The notes under the pieces are model-generated. The model did not search any database, had not been told where the DNA came from, and saw only the letters and a list, made by a program, of their open reading frames with translations. Source: CAYFUF01 sp964394795 (lineage in GTDB: Bacteria; Bacillota; Clostridia; Tissierellales; Peptoniphilaceae). From it: 64,000 nt of DNA. Below are positions 43,761-52,325 of this stretch, piece after piece. The stretch's first letter is position 1. Each line of letters begins with the position of its first letter. The position numbers and the translations under genes are program-made. Location: contig CAYMYX010000003.1 in NCBI GenBank assembly GCA_964394795.1, positions 1 to 64,000 of the forward strand, given 5' to 3'.

Positions 43761-44780
43761 ATGCAACAGACAGAGAATAAAAGAAATCTAAAAAGCATCT
43801 TCCTTGATAAAGCCCTCATTGTGATCATGCTTTTGATCATTGCGGGAATTATCTTTGCAGATCCTCGATTTTTATCCATCAACAACTTTATGAATATCTT
43901 GAGTCAGGCATCTACCAAGTTGATTATTGCCTTGGGTGTTGCCGGCCTCATCGTACTCGCTGGAACTGACCTTTCAGCCGGCCGTATCACAGGCTTCACT
44001 GCTGTTATCGCGGCTTCCTTACTACAGAGAACAGGGGCCATCGCTAAGTTTTTCCCTGATTTACAAGAACAACATCTCATCGTAGGTTTACTTGCAGCAA
44101 TGCTCGCCGGTGGACTTCTCGGTTTATTTAACGGTTTTGGTGTAGCGAAACTCAAACTTCACGCATTTATTGCCACCCTCGGTACTCAATTGATTACTTA
44201 CGGTTTGATTCAGGCCTATATCAATGCTAACCCTAACGGTCCCCAACCTATCGGTCAACTTTCCGAGGGCTACACTAACTTCGTAAACGCGAAGATTACG
44301 ATCGGAAGTGTGCAGTTCCCTGCCCTTGCCATATACGCTTTAGTCATTACCTTGATCATGTGGATAGTGTGGAATAAGACAACACTAGGCAAAAACATGT
44401 TCGCCATCGGTGGCAACAAGGAAGCTGCTGAAGTTTCCGGTATTAACGTTGAACGTAATATTATGCTAATCTTCCTCATCTCCGGTATTTGCTATGGTAT
44501 CGCCGGTTTCCTTGAGGGTGCTCGTATCGGTTCGGTAAACACAGGAACCGGTTTGAACTATGACCTTGATGCAATTTCCGCCTGCGTTATCGGTGGTGTT
44601 TCCTTCTCCGGTGGTGTCGGTTCTATCTCGGGTGTTGTCGTAGGTACTCTAATCCTAAACGTCATCACTTACGGATTGGTCTTCCTTGGCGTACCTTCCT
44701 ATTGGCAGGAAGTTATCAAGGGTGCCTTGATAATCTTTGCGGTAGCCGTTGATACCATCAAATATCTAAAGAAGAAATAA
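43761..44780 (+). CDS. mglC: Galactose ABC transporter permease MglC
   Basis: Membrane subunit of 339 residues with eight to ten hydrophobic segments. It has the CUT2 permease landmarks LIVLAGTDLSAGRITGFTA, the coupling-loop GNKEAAEVSGINV and the C-terminal GGVSFSGGVGSISGVVVGTL. The stop (TAA) shares a base with the ATG of the next gene, so translation is coupled. Confidence 0.93.
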   Translation: MQQTENKRNLKSIFLDKALIVIMLLIIAGIIFADPRFLSINNFMNILSQASTKLIIALGVAGLIVLAGTDLSAGRITGFTAVIAASLLQRTGAIAKFFPDLQEQHLIVGLLAAMLAGGLLGLFNGFGVAKLKLHAFIATLGTQLITYGLIQAYINANPNGPQPIGQLSEGYTNFVNAKITIGSVQFPALAIYALVITLIMWIVWNKTTLGKNMFAIGGNKEAAEVSGINVERNIMLIFLISGICYGIAGFLEGARIGSVNTGTGLNYDLDAISACVIGGVSFSGGVGSISGVVVGTLILNVITYGLVFLGVPSYWQEVIKGALIIFAVAVDTIKYLKKK

Positions 44781-45652
44781 TGAAAAACGCTTATTCAAGG
44801 AGTAACTGGAAAGTTACTCCTTTAGAAAATGACCACTTGCGCGTAGAGATTCTTCCTGAACTGGGCAACATGATTTCGTCCATCATCCACAAGAAAAGAG
44901 ATTTCGAATTTGTCTTCCAACCAAGCCGAGAAATCCTGCATGCACCAACCTATGGGGACGACTTCTCTAATGGCCCACGAGCGGGCATCATCGATTGTCT
45001 TCCTACGATTGATCCCTGCCATTACGAAATCACCGGCAAGGACCTAGTGGATCATGGTGACGTTTGGTCGATTCCTTGGGATGAGAGAATTGAAGGGAAC
45101 GCCCAAGAAGCTTGGGTAACCTTGACCTCCATGCCCTTAGAATTTCGCAGAAGAACGAGTCTTGATGAAAATCAAATCACGCTGACGTATACCGTAAAAA
45201 ATCTTGATGCAGTTTCCCACTTTTATTTGTGGACTTTCCATGGGCTGAATAATTTCGATGAGGCCACTCGACTCGACTTTCCGGAAGCCCTAAGAAATGT
45301 CATCAACGTCCAAAATGCGGATGAATTTCCGGCTTTACACGACTTGGGCGCCTTCGAGAAGGATTCCACCTATAAGTGGTATTTCACTGACCCCATTGAA
45401 GAGGGCTGGGTAAGCTTAACCTATCCTAAGGAGAAGCTCCGCTATACCGTTAGCTTCAATCCAGAAGAGAACCCCTACTTGGGCATCTGGATTACCACCG
45501 GTGGTTACCAAGGCGAACAGAATATTGGTATCGAACCGTGTAATGGCTTTTATGACTCCTTGGAAAAAGCAAGAGCCAATGGCAAGGTGAAGGAGATCGA
45601 AGCAGGTGCTACCGATCAATGGACGATAACGATCGCGATTGATGAAATGTAG
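44780..45652 (+). CDS. Aldose 1-epimerase-like protein
   Basis: A 290-residue protein of the galactose-mutarotase fold. It may interconvert sugar anomers, which fits between uptake and galactokinase. Conserved-looking blocks are LRVEILPELGNMISSIIHKK, GDDFSNGPRAGIIDCLPTID, GDVWSIPWDE and, late, YLGIWITTGGYQGEQNIGIEPCNGF-type sequence (GIEPCNGF). It is not the classic E. coli GalM sequence; I cannot name the catalytic His and Glu with certainty. It overlaps mglC by one base and precedes galT by 10 bp. Confidence 0.75.
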   Translation: MKNAYSRSNWKVTPLENDHLRVEILPELGNMISSIIHKKRDFEFVFQPSREILHAPTYGDDFSNGPRAGIIDCLPTIDPCHYEITGKDLVDHGDVWSIPWDERIEGNAQEAWVTLTSMPLEFRRRTSLDENQITLTYTVKNLDAVSHFYLWTFHGLNNFDEATRLDFPEALRNVINVQNADEFPALHDLGAFEKDSTYKWYFTDPIEEGWVSLTYPKEKLRYTVSFNPEENPYLGIWITTGGYQGEQNIGIEPCNGFYDSLEKARANGKVKEIEAGATDQWTITIAIDEM

Positions 45653-45662
45653 AGGAGGCCAC

Positions 45663-46649
45663 ATGGCTGAATTTAGATATAACCCCCTAATTGATGATTA
45701 CACCATTGTAGCAGGCAACAGGCAGAGCAGGCCTGACATGCCCAAGGACTACTGCGCCTTTTGTCCAGGTTCCGGTAAGGTGCCCGATGACTATGACGTC
45801 CTCAAGTATGACAATGATTGGCCATCGATGAAGGAAAATCCTGACGACCCTTATGAGATCGATAGCGATTTGTACCATACAAAGAAGGCTTATGGTCGGT
45901 GTGAAGTCATCCTGTATTCGCCGGACCACACTGCCAGTCTGTGGGAACTGCCCTTGCCTCATATCGAGAAGCTTGTCGATTTATGGCAAGAGCGCTACGA
46001 GGAACTTGCCCAGATTCCCGAGGTCAAGAATATTCTGATTTTTGAGAATAGGGGAGAAGAAGTTGGAACGACCCAGCCCCACCCGCATGGCCAGATTTAT
46101 GCTTACGGCTATATGCCTAAACGGGCAAGAGTCGAATACGATAATTCTAAGGCTTACTATGAAGAACATGGCGAGAGCCTGATGCTCAAGATCCGCGATG
46201 AAGAGATTAGGCTGAAGGACCGGGTGATAATGGAGAACGATGACTTTGTCGTCTTCCTTCCTTTCTACACCGATTATCCTTATGGTTGCTACATTGTCAC
46301 CAAAGGAAATCTTCACAGTTTTGCGGACTTTAGCGAAGAGAACAAGAAGAACTTCGCCCAGATCCTTCGCGACTTGTTGGGCACCTACGATACCTTGTTT
46401 GACAGGCCCTTCCCCTATATGATGGGCATCTATCAGGAGCCTCTTCACAGCGAGGACTACCAGGATGCCGACAAGTACTACCACTTTAACGTCAAGTTCT
46501 TCCCACCACTCAGAGGCAAGAACTCAATTAAATGGAATGCCTCCAGTGAGACAGCCCTTTGGGCGAAGACTAATCCCAAGGTCGTCGAAGAGTGTGCGGT
46601 AGAACTTAGAGAAGCATATGATCGTTTTAGGGAAAACCACGATGTTTGA
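45663..46649 (+). CDS. galT: Galactose-1-phosphate uridylyltransferase
   Basis: Leloir pathway: exchanges UMP between UDP-glucose and galactose-1-P. The 328-residue protein has the zinc-site CAFCPGSG, the active-site HPHGQIYAYGYMPKRA (HxH nucleophile His), and a QEPLHSEDYQ stretch in place of the second His cluster. ATG 45663 follows AGAGGAGG. Its 3' end overlaps the chosen galK start by 8 nt. Confidence 0.93.
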   Translation: MAEFRYNPLIDDYTIVAGNRQSRPDMPKDYCAFCPGSGKVPDDYDVLKYDNDWPSMKENPDDPYEIDSDLYHTKKAYGRCEVILYSPDHTASLWELPLPHIEKLVDLWQERYEELAQIPEVKNILIFENRGEEVGTTQPHPHGQIYAYGYMPKRARVEYDNSKAYYEEHGESLMLKIRDEEIRLKDRVIMENDDFVVFLPFYTDYPYGCYIVTKGNLHSFADFSEENKKNFAQILRDLLGTYDTLFDRPFPYMMGIYQEPLHSEDYQDADKYYHFNVKFFPPLRGKNSIKWNASSETALWAKTNPKVVEECAVELREAYDRFRENHDV

Positions 46650-47805
46650 TGCACTGCGTAAAAAATTTGATGAGGCTTATGGCCCCTCTTCTTATGAGCC
46701 GATCCAGGTCTTTAGCCCCAGCCGGGTGAATGTCATCGGGGAGCACATTGATTACAATGGCGGTTCTGTGCTTCCCTGTGCCATTGAAATTGGCACCTTT
46801 GCCGTTGCCCGAAAGAATGATGACAACAAGCTTCGCTTAATCAGCGGAAATTTTGAGCTGGGTGGCGAATTTGACTTTCCTTTGCCCCAGGTCTGCGACG
46901 AGGGTAATGGCTGGATGAACTACGCCTTTGGTGTGGCCAAATATATCGAAGAAGCGGGCCATCTCGTTGGCGGAGCCGACATCTATCTGGAAGGCAACAT
47001 TCCCAACGGAGCAGGGCTATCCTCATCTGCATCACTAGAGTTATTACTGGGCGAAATCTTCAACCTTCTTTACAACGAAGGAAAGATTGACAAGGTAGAC
47101 TTGGTAAAGATTGGGATGCGTACAGAAAACGACTTTATCGGTTTGCATACCGGTATCATGGACCAATTCATCATTGCCCTCGGTAAGAAGGACCATGCTA
47201 TGCTCCTGAACACCGGCACTTTGGAATACAGCTATTATCCTTTTGTGCTAGGGGACAACAGTTTGGTCATCATGTCCACCAACTACCGAAGAGAGCTTAA
47301 GGATTCTAAATACAACGAGCGGAGAAGGGAGTGCGACGAAGCCTTAGCCATTTTGCAAAAGGTGAAGCCGGCTGAAGCCCTATGTGACTATGGCCTTGAA
47401 GACCTTGATTTATTGGACCATATCGAATCGCCCGTTGTCCGTAATCGAGCTCGCCATGCCATTATGGAAAATGACCGGGTGGCTAAAGCAGTGGATGCTC
47501 TGGCCAGTGGAAACATCGAAGAGCTGGGCAACCTGTTAAAGCAATCCAACGACTCGCTGAGAGACTTGTATGAAGTAACCGGACCCTACTTGGATGCGAT
47601 AACGAAGCATGCCAATGACCACCCCGCATGCCTAGGTGCCAGAATGACGGGTGCAGGTTTTGGCGGTTGTGCCATTGCCATCGTCAAAGATGAGGGAATG
47701 GAAGACTTTAAGGATTATGTCGGTCAGCAATATGAGAAAGATACCAGTATAGAAGCCACGTTTATTTCGTCCGGCGTAGCTGACGGCGTAAAGCAAGTAC
47801 AATAG
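46642..47805 (+). CDS. galK: Galactokinase
   Basis: Phosphorylates galactose at C1 with ATP. The 387-residue GHMP kinase has the substrate motif SPSRVNVIGEHIDYNGGS, the ATP loop PNGAGLSSSASLELL, and the MTGAGFGGCAIAI motif. I chose ATG 46642 inside the end of galT because it gives the family's length; another in-frame ATG at 46618 would add eight residues. It ends the operon. Confidence 0.94.
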   Translation: MFDALRKKFDEAYGPSSYEPIQVFSPSRVNVIGEHIDYNGGSVLPCAIEIGTFAVARKNDDNKLRLISGNFELGGEFDFPLPQVCDEGNGWMNYAFGVAKYIEEAGHLVGGADIYLEGNIPNGAGLSSSASLELLLGEIFNLLYNEGKIDKVDLVKIGMRTENDFIGLHTGIMDQFIIALGKKDHAMLLNTGTLEYSYYPFVLGDNSLVIMSTNYRRELKDSKYNERRRECDEALAILQKVKPAEALCDYGLEDLDLLDHIESPVVRNRARHAIMENDRVAKAVDALASGNIEELGNLLKQSNDSLRDLYEVTGPYLDAITKHANDHPACLGARMTGAGFGGCAIAIVKDEGMEDFKDYVGQQYEKDTSIEATFISSGVADGVKQVQ

Positions 47806-47824
47806 GTAATCAATAACCTTAGGA

Positions 47825-47857
47825 ACGGCTGTAGAATCAAGATTCTACAGTCGTTTT
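47825..47857 (+). terminator. Terminator of the galactose operon
   Basis: Arms CTGTAGAATC and GATTCTACAG with an AA loop, extended by flanking pairs, then GTTTTT. Confidence 0.9.
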
Positions 47858-47873
47858 TCATGCATAGATTCTT

Positions 47874-47900
47874 TTATCACTCCGTTGACAAGAGTGCTAA
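47874..47900 (+). promoter_or_regulatory. CIRCE element (HrcA operator)
   Basis: TTATCACTC, 9-bp spacer, GAGTGCTAA. The right arm is identical to the CIRCE consensus and the left arm has one change (T for G at position 4). It covers the -35 box of the dnaJ-clpB promoter, so HrcA binding would block it. Confidence 0.92.
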
Positions 47901-47913
47901 AAGGTGGTAAGAT
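47885..47913 (+). promoter_or_regulatory. dnaJ-clpB promoter
   Basis: TTGACA (47885-47890), 17-bp spacer and TAAGAT (47908-47913), 60 bp before the ATG at 47973. Confidence 0.85.
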
Positions 47914-47920
47914 AGACATA

Positions 47921-47948
47921 AGTCAAAGATGGTCAATATATCTTTGAC
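47921..47948 (+). promoter_or_regulatory. CtsR operator
   Basis: AGTCAAA-GAT-GGTCAAT (47921-47937) fits the CtsR tandem heptad with its 3-bp spacing. The same stretch forms an inverted repeat, GTCAAAGAT, 9-bp spacer, ATCTTTGAC (47922-47948). It lies at about the transcription start, as expected for repression. Confidence 0.85.
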
Positions 47949-47972
47949 GTTTATTGATAAAGGAGGGTGCAA

Positions 47973-48893
47973 ATGGAATATAAAGATTATTATAAAATAC
48001 TGGGCGTAGACGAAAAGGCGAGCGCCAGTGAGATTAAGCGTGCGTATCGCAAGTTAGCTAAAGAATATCACCCTGACTTGCACCCAGATGATGAAGAATT
48101 AACCAATAAATTTAAAGATATTAACGAGGCCTACGAGGTTTTGGGCGACGAGGAAAAACGAAAGAAATACGATACTTTCGGTTCCAACTATGACTTTACC
48201 GGTGGCCAAAACTTTGATCCTAGTGATTTTGGTTTTGGTAGTAACGGAACTTATAGCTATCAAACGGGGTCAAGTGGGAATTCGGCTTTCTATGACCTGA
48301 TCTTCGGATCGGGTTCACCTTTTGGCGATATCTTTGGGGGATCTTCCTATTCTGGCGGTTCGTACGGTGGCAATCCCTTTTCCTCAGCCAGACAACCAAG
48401 CAGACCTAGATATGATACCAGTTTGGATATCACCTTAACCGAAGCCTATAAGGGCGGCGAGAAGACCATGTCCCTGAGCCTAAACGGGGAAAGCCACGAG
48501 GTGTTGGTCAAGTGGCCTGAAGGCATCACCGATGGAAAAAAGGTGAAGTTAAAGGCGGACAAGTTCGGTATAGCCGGTGACCTGTATGTAAAGATCAACA
48601 TTAAAACTAGGGATAAACTGGAGGGTGCCGACATAGTCCAACAGGTGGATGTCTTGCCTTGGGAAGCCTATTTTGGTGGCAAGAAAAAGGTAAAGACTGT
48701 TGCAGGAACATTTAACATTACGATACCTGAGGGCTTAAAATCGGGTCAGAGAATACGAATGGCCAACAAAGGCTTAATCGATAAAAAGCAGAGGGGCCAC
48801 CTCTACTTAGAAATGATGATTAACAATCCAAAAGAATTAAGTGATGATGAAAAAGAAATCTATGCACGTTTGTATGAGTTAGGAGGTAAGTAA
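47973..48893 (+). CDS. J-domain co-chaperone (CbpA-type DnaJ)
   Basis: A 306-residue DnaJ-type protein without the zinc-finger domain. The J domain (about 1-65) has the HPD motif in EYHPDLHP; a long Gly/Phe/Ser-rich region (about 70-145) follows, then the two C-terminal substrate-binding domains (DITLTEAYKGGEKTMSLSLN; GGKKKVKTVAGTFNITIPEG). It would stimulate DnaK, whose gene is not here. ATG 47973 is preferred over GTG 47967, which lies in the AGGAGGGTG ribosome site. It is co-transcribed with clpB, one base after its stop. Confidence 0.9.
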   Translation: MEYKDYYKILGVDEKASASEIKRAYRKLAKEYHPDLHPDDEELTNKFKDINEAYEVLGDEEKRKKYDTFGSNYDFTGGQNFDPSDFGFGSNGTYSYQTGSSGNSAFYDLIFGSGSPFGDIFGGSSYSGGSYGGNPFSSARQPSRPRYDTSLDITLTEAYKGGEKTMSLSLNGESHEVLVKWPEGITDGKKVKLKADKFGIAGDLYVKINIKTRDKLEGADIVQQVDVLPWEAYFGGKKKVKTVAGTFNITIPEGLKSGQRIRMANKGLIDKKQRGHLYLEMMINNPKELSDDEKEIYARLYELGGK

Positions 48894-48894
48894 T

Positions 48895-51498
48895 ATGGAA
48901 AATCAAAACTTTACACAAAAAAGTTTAGAAGCAATACAGGATGCCCAGAAGATGGCCATCAAGAATGCAAATCCCGAGCTCAACGATTTGCATCTCCACT
49001 ACGCTTTATTAGTGGATTCTGATGGACTCATCTCCAAGGTATTACAACAAAAGAATATCGACGTGGCAAGCTATCGCAACCGCGTCAGACAAGCAGTTGA
49101 AGATTTACCTAGGCAGCAAGGAGCGAGCCAAGTTTATCCTAATGCAGTCTTCCAGAGAGTCTTAATGAAGGCAGAAGATGAGGCAGCGAAAATGGGCGAC
49201 AGCTATATTTCCGTAGAACACCTCTATCTTGCTTTGCTAGGTGAGAAGAATATCCCATCGGAGAAGTTCTTCACTGAGTTTGGCATCAGCCGGCAAGGGT
49301 TCATGCAAAGTCTGGAGGCTGTTCGAGGTAGCAAGAAAGTGACGACAGACAATCCTGAAGAGACGGATAATGTCTTGGAGAAGTACGGCCGCGACCTCAC
49401 CGAGTTGGCCAGATCGGGCAAGATGGACCCCATTATTGGAAGGGAGGACGAGATTCGAAACGTCGTCCGTATCCTCAGCCGGAGGACCAAGAATAATCCT
49501 GTTCTGATCGGTGATCCCGGTGTCGGTAAAACCGCAGTCGTCGAAGGCCTTGCCCAACGAATTGTAAATGGGGATGTGCCTGATGGATTAAAAAACGTCA
49601 TCATCTTCTCCTTAGATATGGGTCAACTCATCGCAGGTGCCAAGTATCGCGGAGAATTTGAAGAGCGACTCAAAGCAGTCCTTAAGGAAGTTGAAGAATC
49701 CGACGGAGAAATCATCATGTTCATCGATGAGCTCCACTTAATCGTCGGTGCGGGTAAGACAGATGGGGCCATGGACGCGTCCAACCTCATGAAACCAGCC
49801 TTGTCCCGTGGTCAAATTCGAATGATCGGTGCCACCACACTTAATGAATACCGGGAGTATATCGAAAAGGACGGCGCTTTGGAGCGTCGTTTCCAGAAGG
49901 TTATGGTCCCCGAGCCAAGCGTGGAAGATACCGTGTCCATCCTTCGGGGAATCAAGGAGAAGTATGAGCTGCATCATGGCCTTCGTATTTCGGATAATGC
50001 TATCATCGCAGCAGCAACCCTTTCCGACCGCTACATTACGGACCGTTTCTTGCCGGATAAAGCCATCGACCTAATGGACGAAGCTGCCGCTATGGTTCGT
50101 ACCGAGTTGGACTCCATGCCTCAAGAGCTGGATGACATGCGTCGCCACATCCTCCAGCTAGAGATTGAAAAGGCAGCTTTGGAGAAAGAAACGGTAGCTT
50201 CTTCCGTGAGACGGCTGGAAGATATTGAGGAAGAGTTAGCCAATCTCAACGAAGAGTACAATCAAGGTTTCATCCAGTGGCAAAATAGCAAGGAAGCCTT
50301 AGAGAGCCAAACGAAAATTAAGGAAGAAATCGACCAGACCAAGCATGAAATTGAAGAGGCTGAGCGTAATTACGACTTGGCCAGAGTTTCCGAGTTACGC
50401 TATGGTAAGTTGGTCGAACTTAATGTAAGGTTGGAAGAAAGTAACCGCCGCCTCGCTGAAGAGGAAGATGCCGCTCGAGAGGAAGTTACCGAAGAGCAAG
50501 TCGCCGAAGTTGTCTCTAAATGGACCGGCGTCCCCGTATCTCGACTTGTGGAAACGGAAAGGGAGAAAATTCTCCAGATGCCTGCCATCCTCGGCAAGCG
50601 AGTCGTTGGTCAAGACGAGGCTGTCCAAGCCGTGTCCGAAGCTATCATCCGTGCTAGATCCGGCCTGAAAGACGAAGGCAAACCAATTGGTAGTTTTATC
50701 TTCTTAGGTCCCACCGGTGTCGGTAAAACAGAGCTGGCAAAAGCCCTAACGGAGGCCATGTTCGACGATGAACGCAATATGATTCGTATCGACATGTCAG
50801 AGTACATGGAGAAGTATTCCGTGTCCCGACTGATTGGTGCTGCACCCGGTTACATCGGCTATGAAGAAGGTGGTCAGTTGACTGAAGCGGTAAGGAGAAA
50901 GCCGTACTCCGTCGTCTTATTCGATGAGATCGAGAAAGCCCATCCCGATGTCTTTAATATCCTGCTTCAAGTCTTGGATGACGGTCGCTTGACCGACAAC
51001 CAAGGTAGGACTGTGGACTTCAAGAATACGATTATCATCATGACGTCCAATATCGGGTCTCAAGATATCCTGGAAGGTATCGACAGCGATGGCGATATCA
51101 GCGAGAATGCAAGGAGTGCAGTCACGGCTAAGCTCAACCAAGCCTTCCGTCCCGAGTTCCTCAACCGTATCGATGAGATTATCCTCTTTAGCCCATTGAA
51201 GAAAGAGCAGATTTACCATATCATAGACCTACAAGTGGCCTACATCCAAAAGCGTTTGGACGACCGGCAAATCAAGCTCGTCTTAACGGATGAAGCAAAG
51301 CAGTTCATCTTGGATCAGTCCTACTCGCCACAGTTTGGTGCCCGTCCCGTTCGTCGTTTCTTACAGAAGAACTTTGAAACGGAGCTTGGCCGCAAGATTA
51401 TTGAAGGAAGCGTCAGTGACCACAGCGTTGTGACCGTTTCGTCTAATGATCGTGAATTAACGTTTGAGGTCGAGGAGATGGCCCAAAACGAAGAGTAA
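48895..51498 (+). CDS. clpB: Disaggregase ClpB
   Basis: AAA+ chaperone that pulls proteins out of aggregates, working with DnaK and DnaJ. The 867-residue protein has the N-terminal Clp domain, AAA-1 with GDPGVGKTAVVEG and IIMFIDELHLIVGAG, the coiled-coil middle domain (about 405-520), AAA-2 with GPTGVGKTELAKAL and VVLFDEIEKAH, and the C-terminal domain with sensor-2 GARPVRR. The middle domain marks ClpB rather than ClpC. The start follows the dnaJ stop directly. Confidence 0.96.
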   Translation: MENQNFTQKSLEAIQDAQKMAIKNANPELNDLHLHYALLVDSDGLISKVLQQKNIDVASYRNRVRQAVEDLPRQQGASQVYPNAVFQRVLMKAEDEAAKMGDSYISVEHLYLALLGEKNIPSEKFFTEFGISRQGFMQSLEAVRGSKKVTTDNPEETDNVLEKYGRDLTELARSGKMDPIIGREDEIRNVVRILSRRTKNNPVLIGDPGVGKTAVVEGLAQRIVNGDVPDGLKNVIIFSLDMGQLIAGAKYRGEFEERLKAVLKEVEESDGEIIMFIDELHLIVGAGKTDGAMDASNLMKPALSRGQIRMIGATTLNEYREYIEKDGALERRFQKVMVPEPSVEDTVSILRGIKEKYELHHGLRISDNAIIAAATLSDRYITDRFLPDKAIDLMDEAAAMVRTELDSMPQELDDMRRHILQLEIEKAALEKETVASSVRRLEDIEEELANLNEEYNQGFIQWQNSKEALESQTKIKEEIDQTKHEIEEAERNYDLARVSELRYGKLVELNVRLEESNRRLAEEEDAAREEVTEEQVAEVVSKWTGVPVSRLVETEREKILQMPAILGKRVVGQDEAVQAVSEAIIRARSGLKDEGKPIGSFIFLGPTGVGKTELAKALTEAMFDDERNMIRIDMSEYMEKYSVSRLIGAAPGYIGYEEGGQLTEAVRRKPYSVVLFDEIEKAHPDVFNILLQVLDDGRLTDNQGRTVDFKNTIIIMTSNIGSQDILEGIDSDGDISENARSAVTAKLNQAFRPEFLNRIDEIILFSPLKKEQIYHIIDLQVAYIQKRLDDRQIKLVLTDEAKQFILDQSYSPQFGARPVRRFLQKNFETELGRKIIEGSVSDHSVVTVSSNDRELTFEVEEMAQNEE

Positions 51499-51512
51499 AG
51501 AGGAGGTTCGAA

Positions 51513-52268
51513 GTGAGAGAAGTCGCATTTCAAGTTGACGACAAGTACAGTATCGTGGCTAGCCTTGCCGTGAAAAACAGGGAAGAGCTGGAAAGTGTTT
51601 TGGCCGATTTAGTCGCTCAAGACATCGATATTCTCGAATTTCGAGCGGACATATATTACCAAGAAGATCAAGAAGATAAATTGGCAGGGGTAAAGGAAGC
51701 GCTGACCAGAATTAGGGAAGCGCATCCTTCTTTACCCCTGCTTTTTACGTTTCGCAGCCAGGAAGAGGGAGGGGATTGTCCCTTATCTTCTAGCGAATAT
51801 ATTTCCCTGAATCGAGAAATTCTAGAAGGGGATCTGGTGGACCTGATCGATATTGAGTATGGCCTTCTGATGGGGGAGTCCAATAATCTATTAGATCTAG
51901 CTGAAACACACAAGATAGGCGTCGTCTTATCCCACCACAATTTTAAGGAGACTCCATCCAGAGACGAAATCGTCAAGCGTTATCGGGACATGTTGGCTCT
52001 TAATCCTCTTTTAGCAAAGATTGCGTTAATGCCACAAAAGCAAGATGACGTTCTCCGCCTCCTAGAGGCTTGCCGAATCGTCAAAGAAACGGACGCGGAT
52101 GCTAACTTGGTCGCTATCAGTATGGGAGACCTTGGTCAAATGACCAGGACCACCGCCTATCTGTTTGGGTCTTCTTGGACCTATGCTTCGGTGGAACAAG
52201 CGGCAGCTCCTGGTCAAATCCATTACAGGGACTTACGGGCCATCCTCAACAGGGTGGATAATCAATGA
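51513..52268 (+). CDS. aroD: 3-dehydroquinate dehydratase, type I
   Basis: Third step of the shikimate pathway, forming a Schiff base. The 251-residue protein has the metal-independent active-site parts: Glu in LEFRADIY, His in LSHHNFKETPSRDEI, and the Schiff-base Lys in LLAKIALMPQ. It starts with GTG, preceded by GAGGAGG 14 bp after clpB. No other aro gene is nearby, so its link to the heat-shock operon is by position only. Confidence 0.9.
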   Translation: MREVAFQVDDKYSIVASLAVKNREELESVLADLVAQDIDILEFRADIYYQEDQEDKLAGVKEALTRIREAHPSLPLLFTFRSQEEGGDCPLSSSEYISLNREILEGDLVDLIDIEYGLLMGESNNLLDLAETHKIGVVLSHHNFKETPSRDEIVKRYRDMLALNPLLAKIALMPQKQDDVLRLLEACRIVKETDADANLVAISMGDLGQMTRTTAYLFGSSWTYASVEQAAAPGQIHYRDLRAILNRVDNQ

Positions 52269-52293
52269 CGTTTTTTTCATTCTTTGCTAGAAT
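52265..52293 (+). promoter_or_regulatory. asnA promoter
   Basis: ATGACG (overlapping the aroD stop), 17-bp spacer, and an extended -10, TGCTAGAAT (TAGAAT at 52288-52293), 33 bp before asnA. Confidence 0.65.
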
Positions 52294-52325
52294 AGACTGT
52301 AAATCACAAGCACGAAGGAGCTAGC

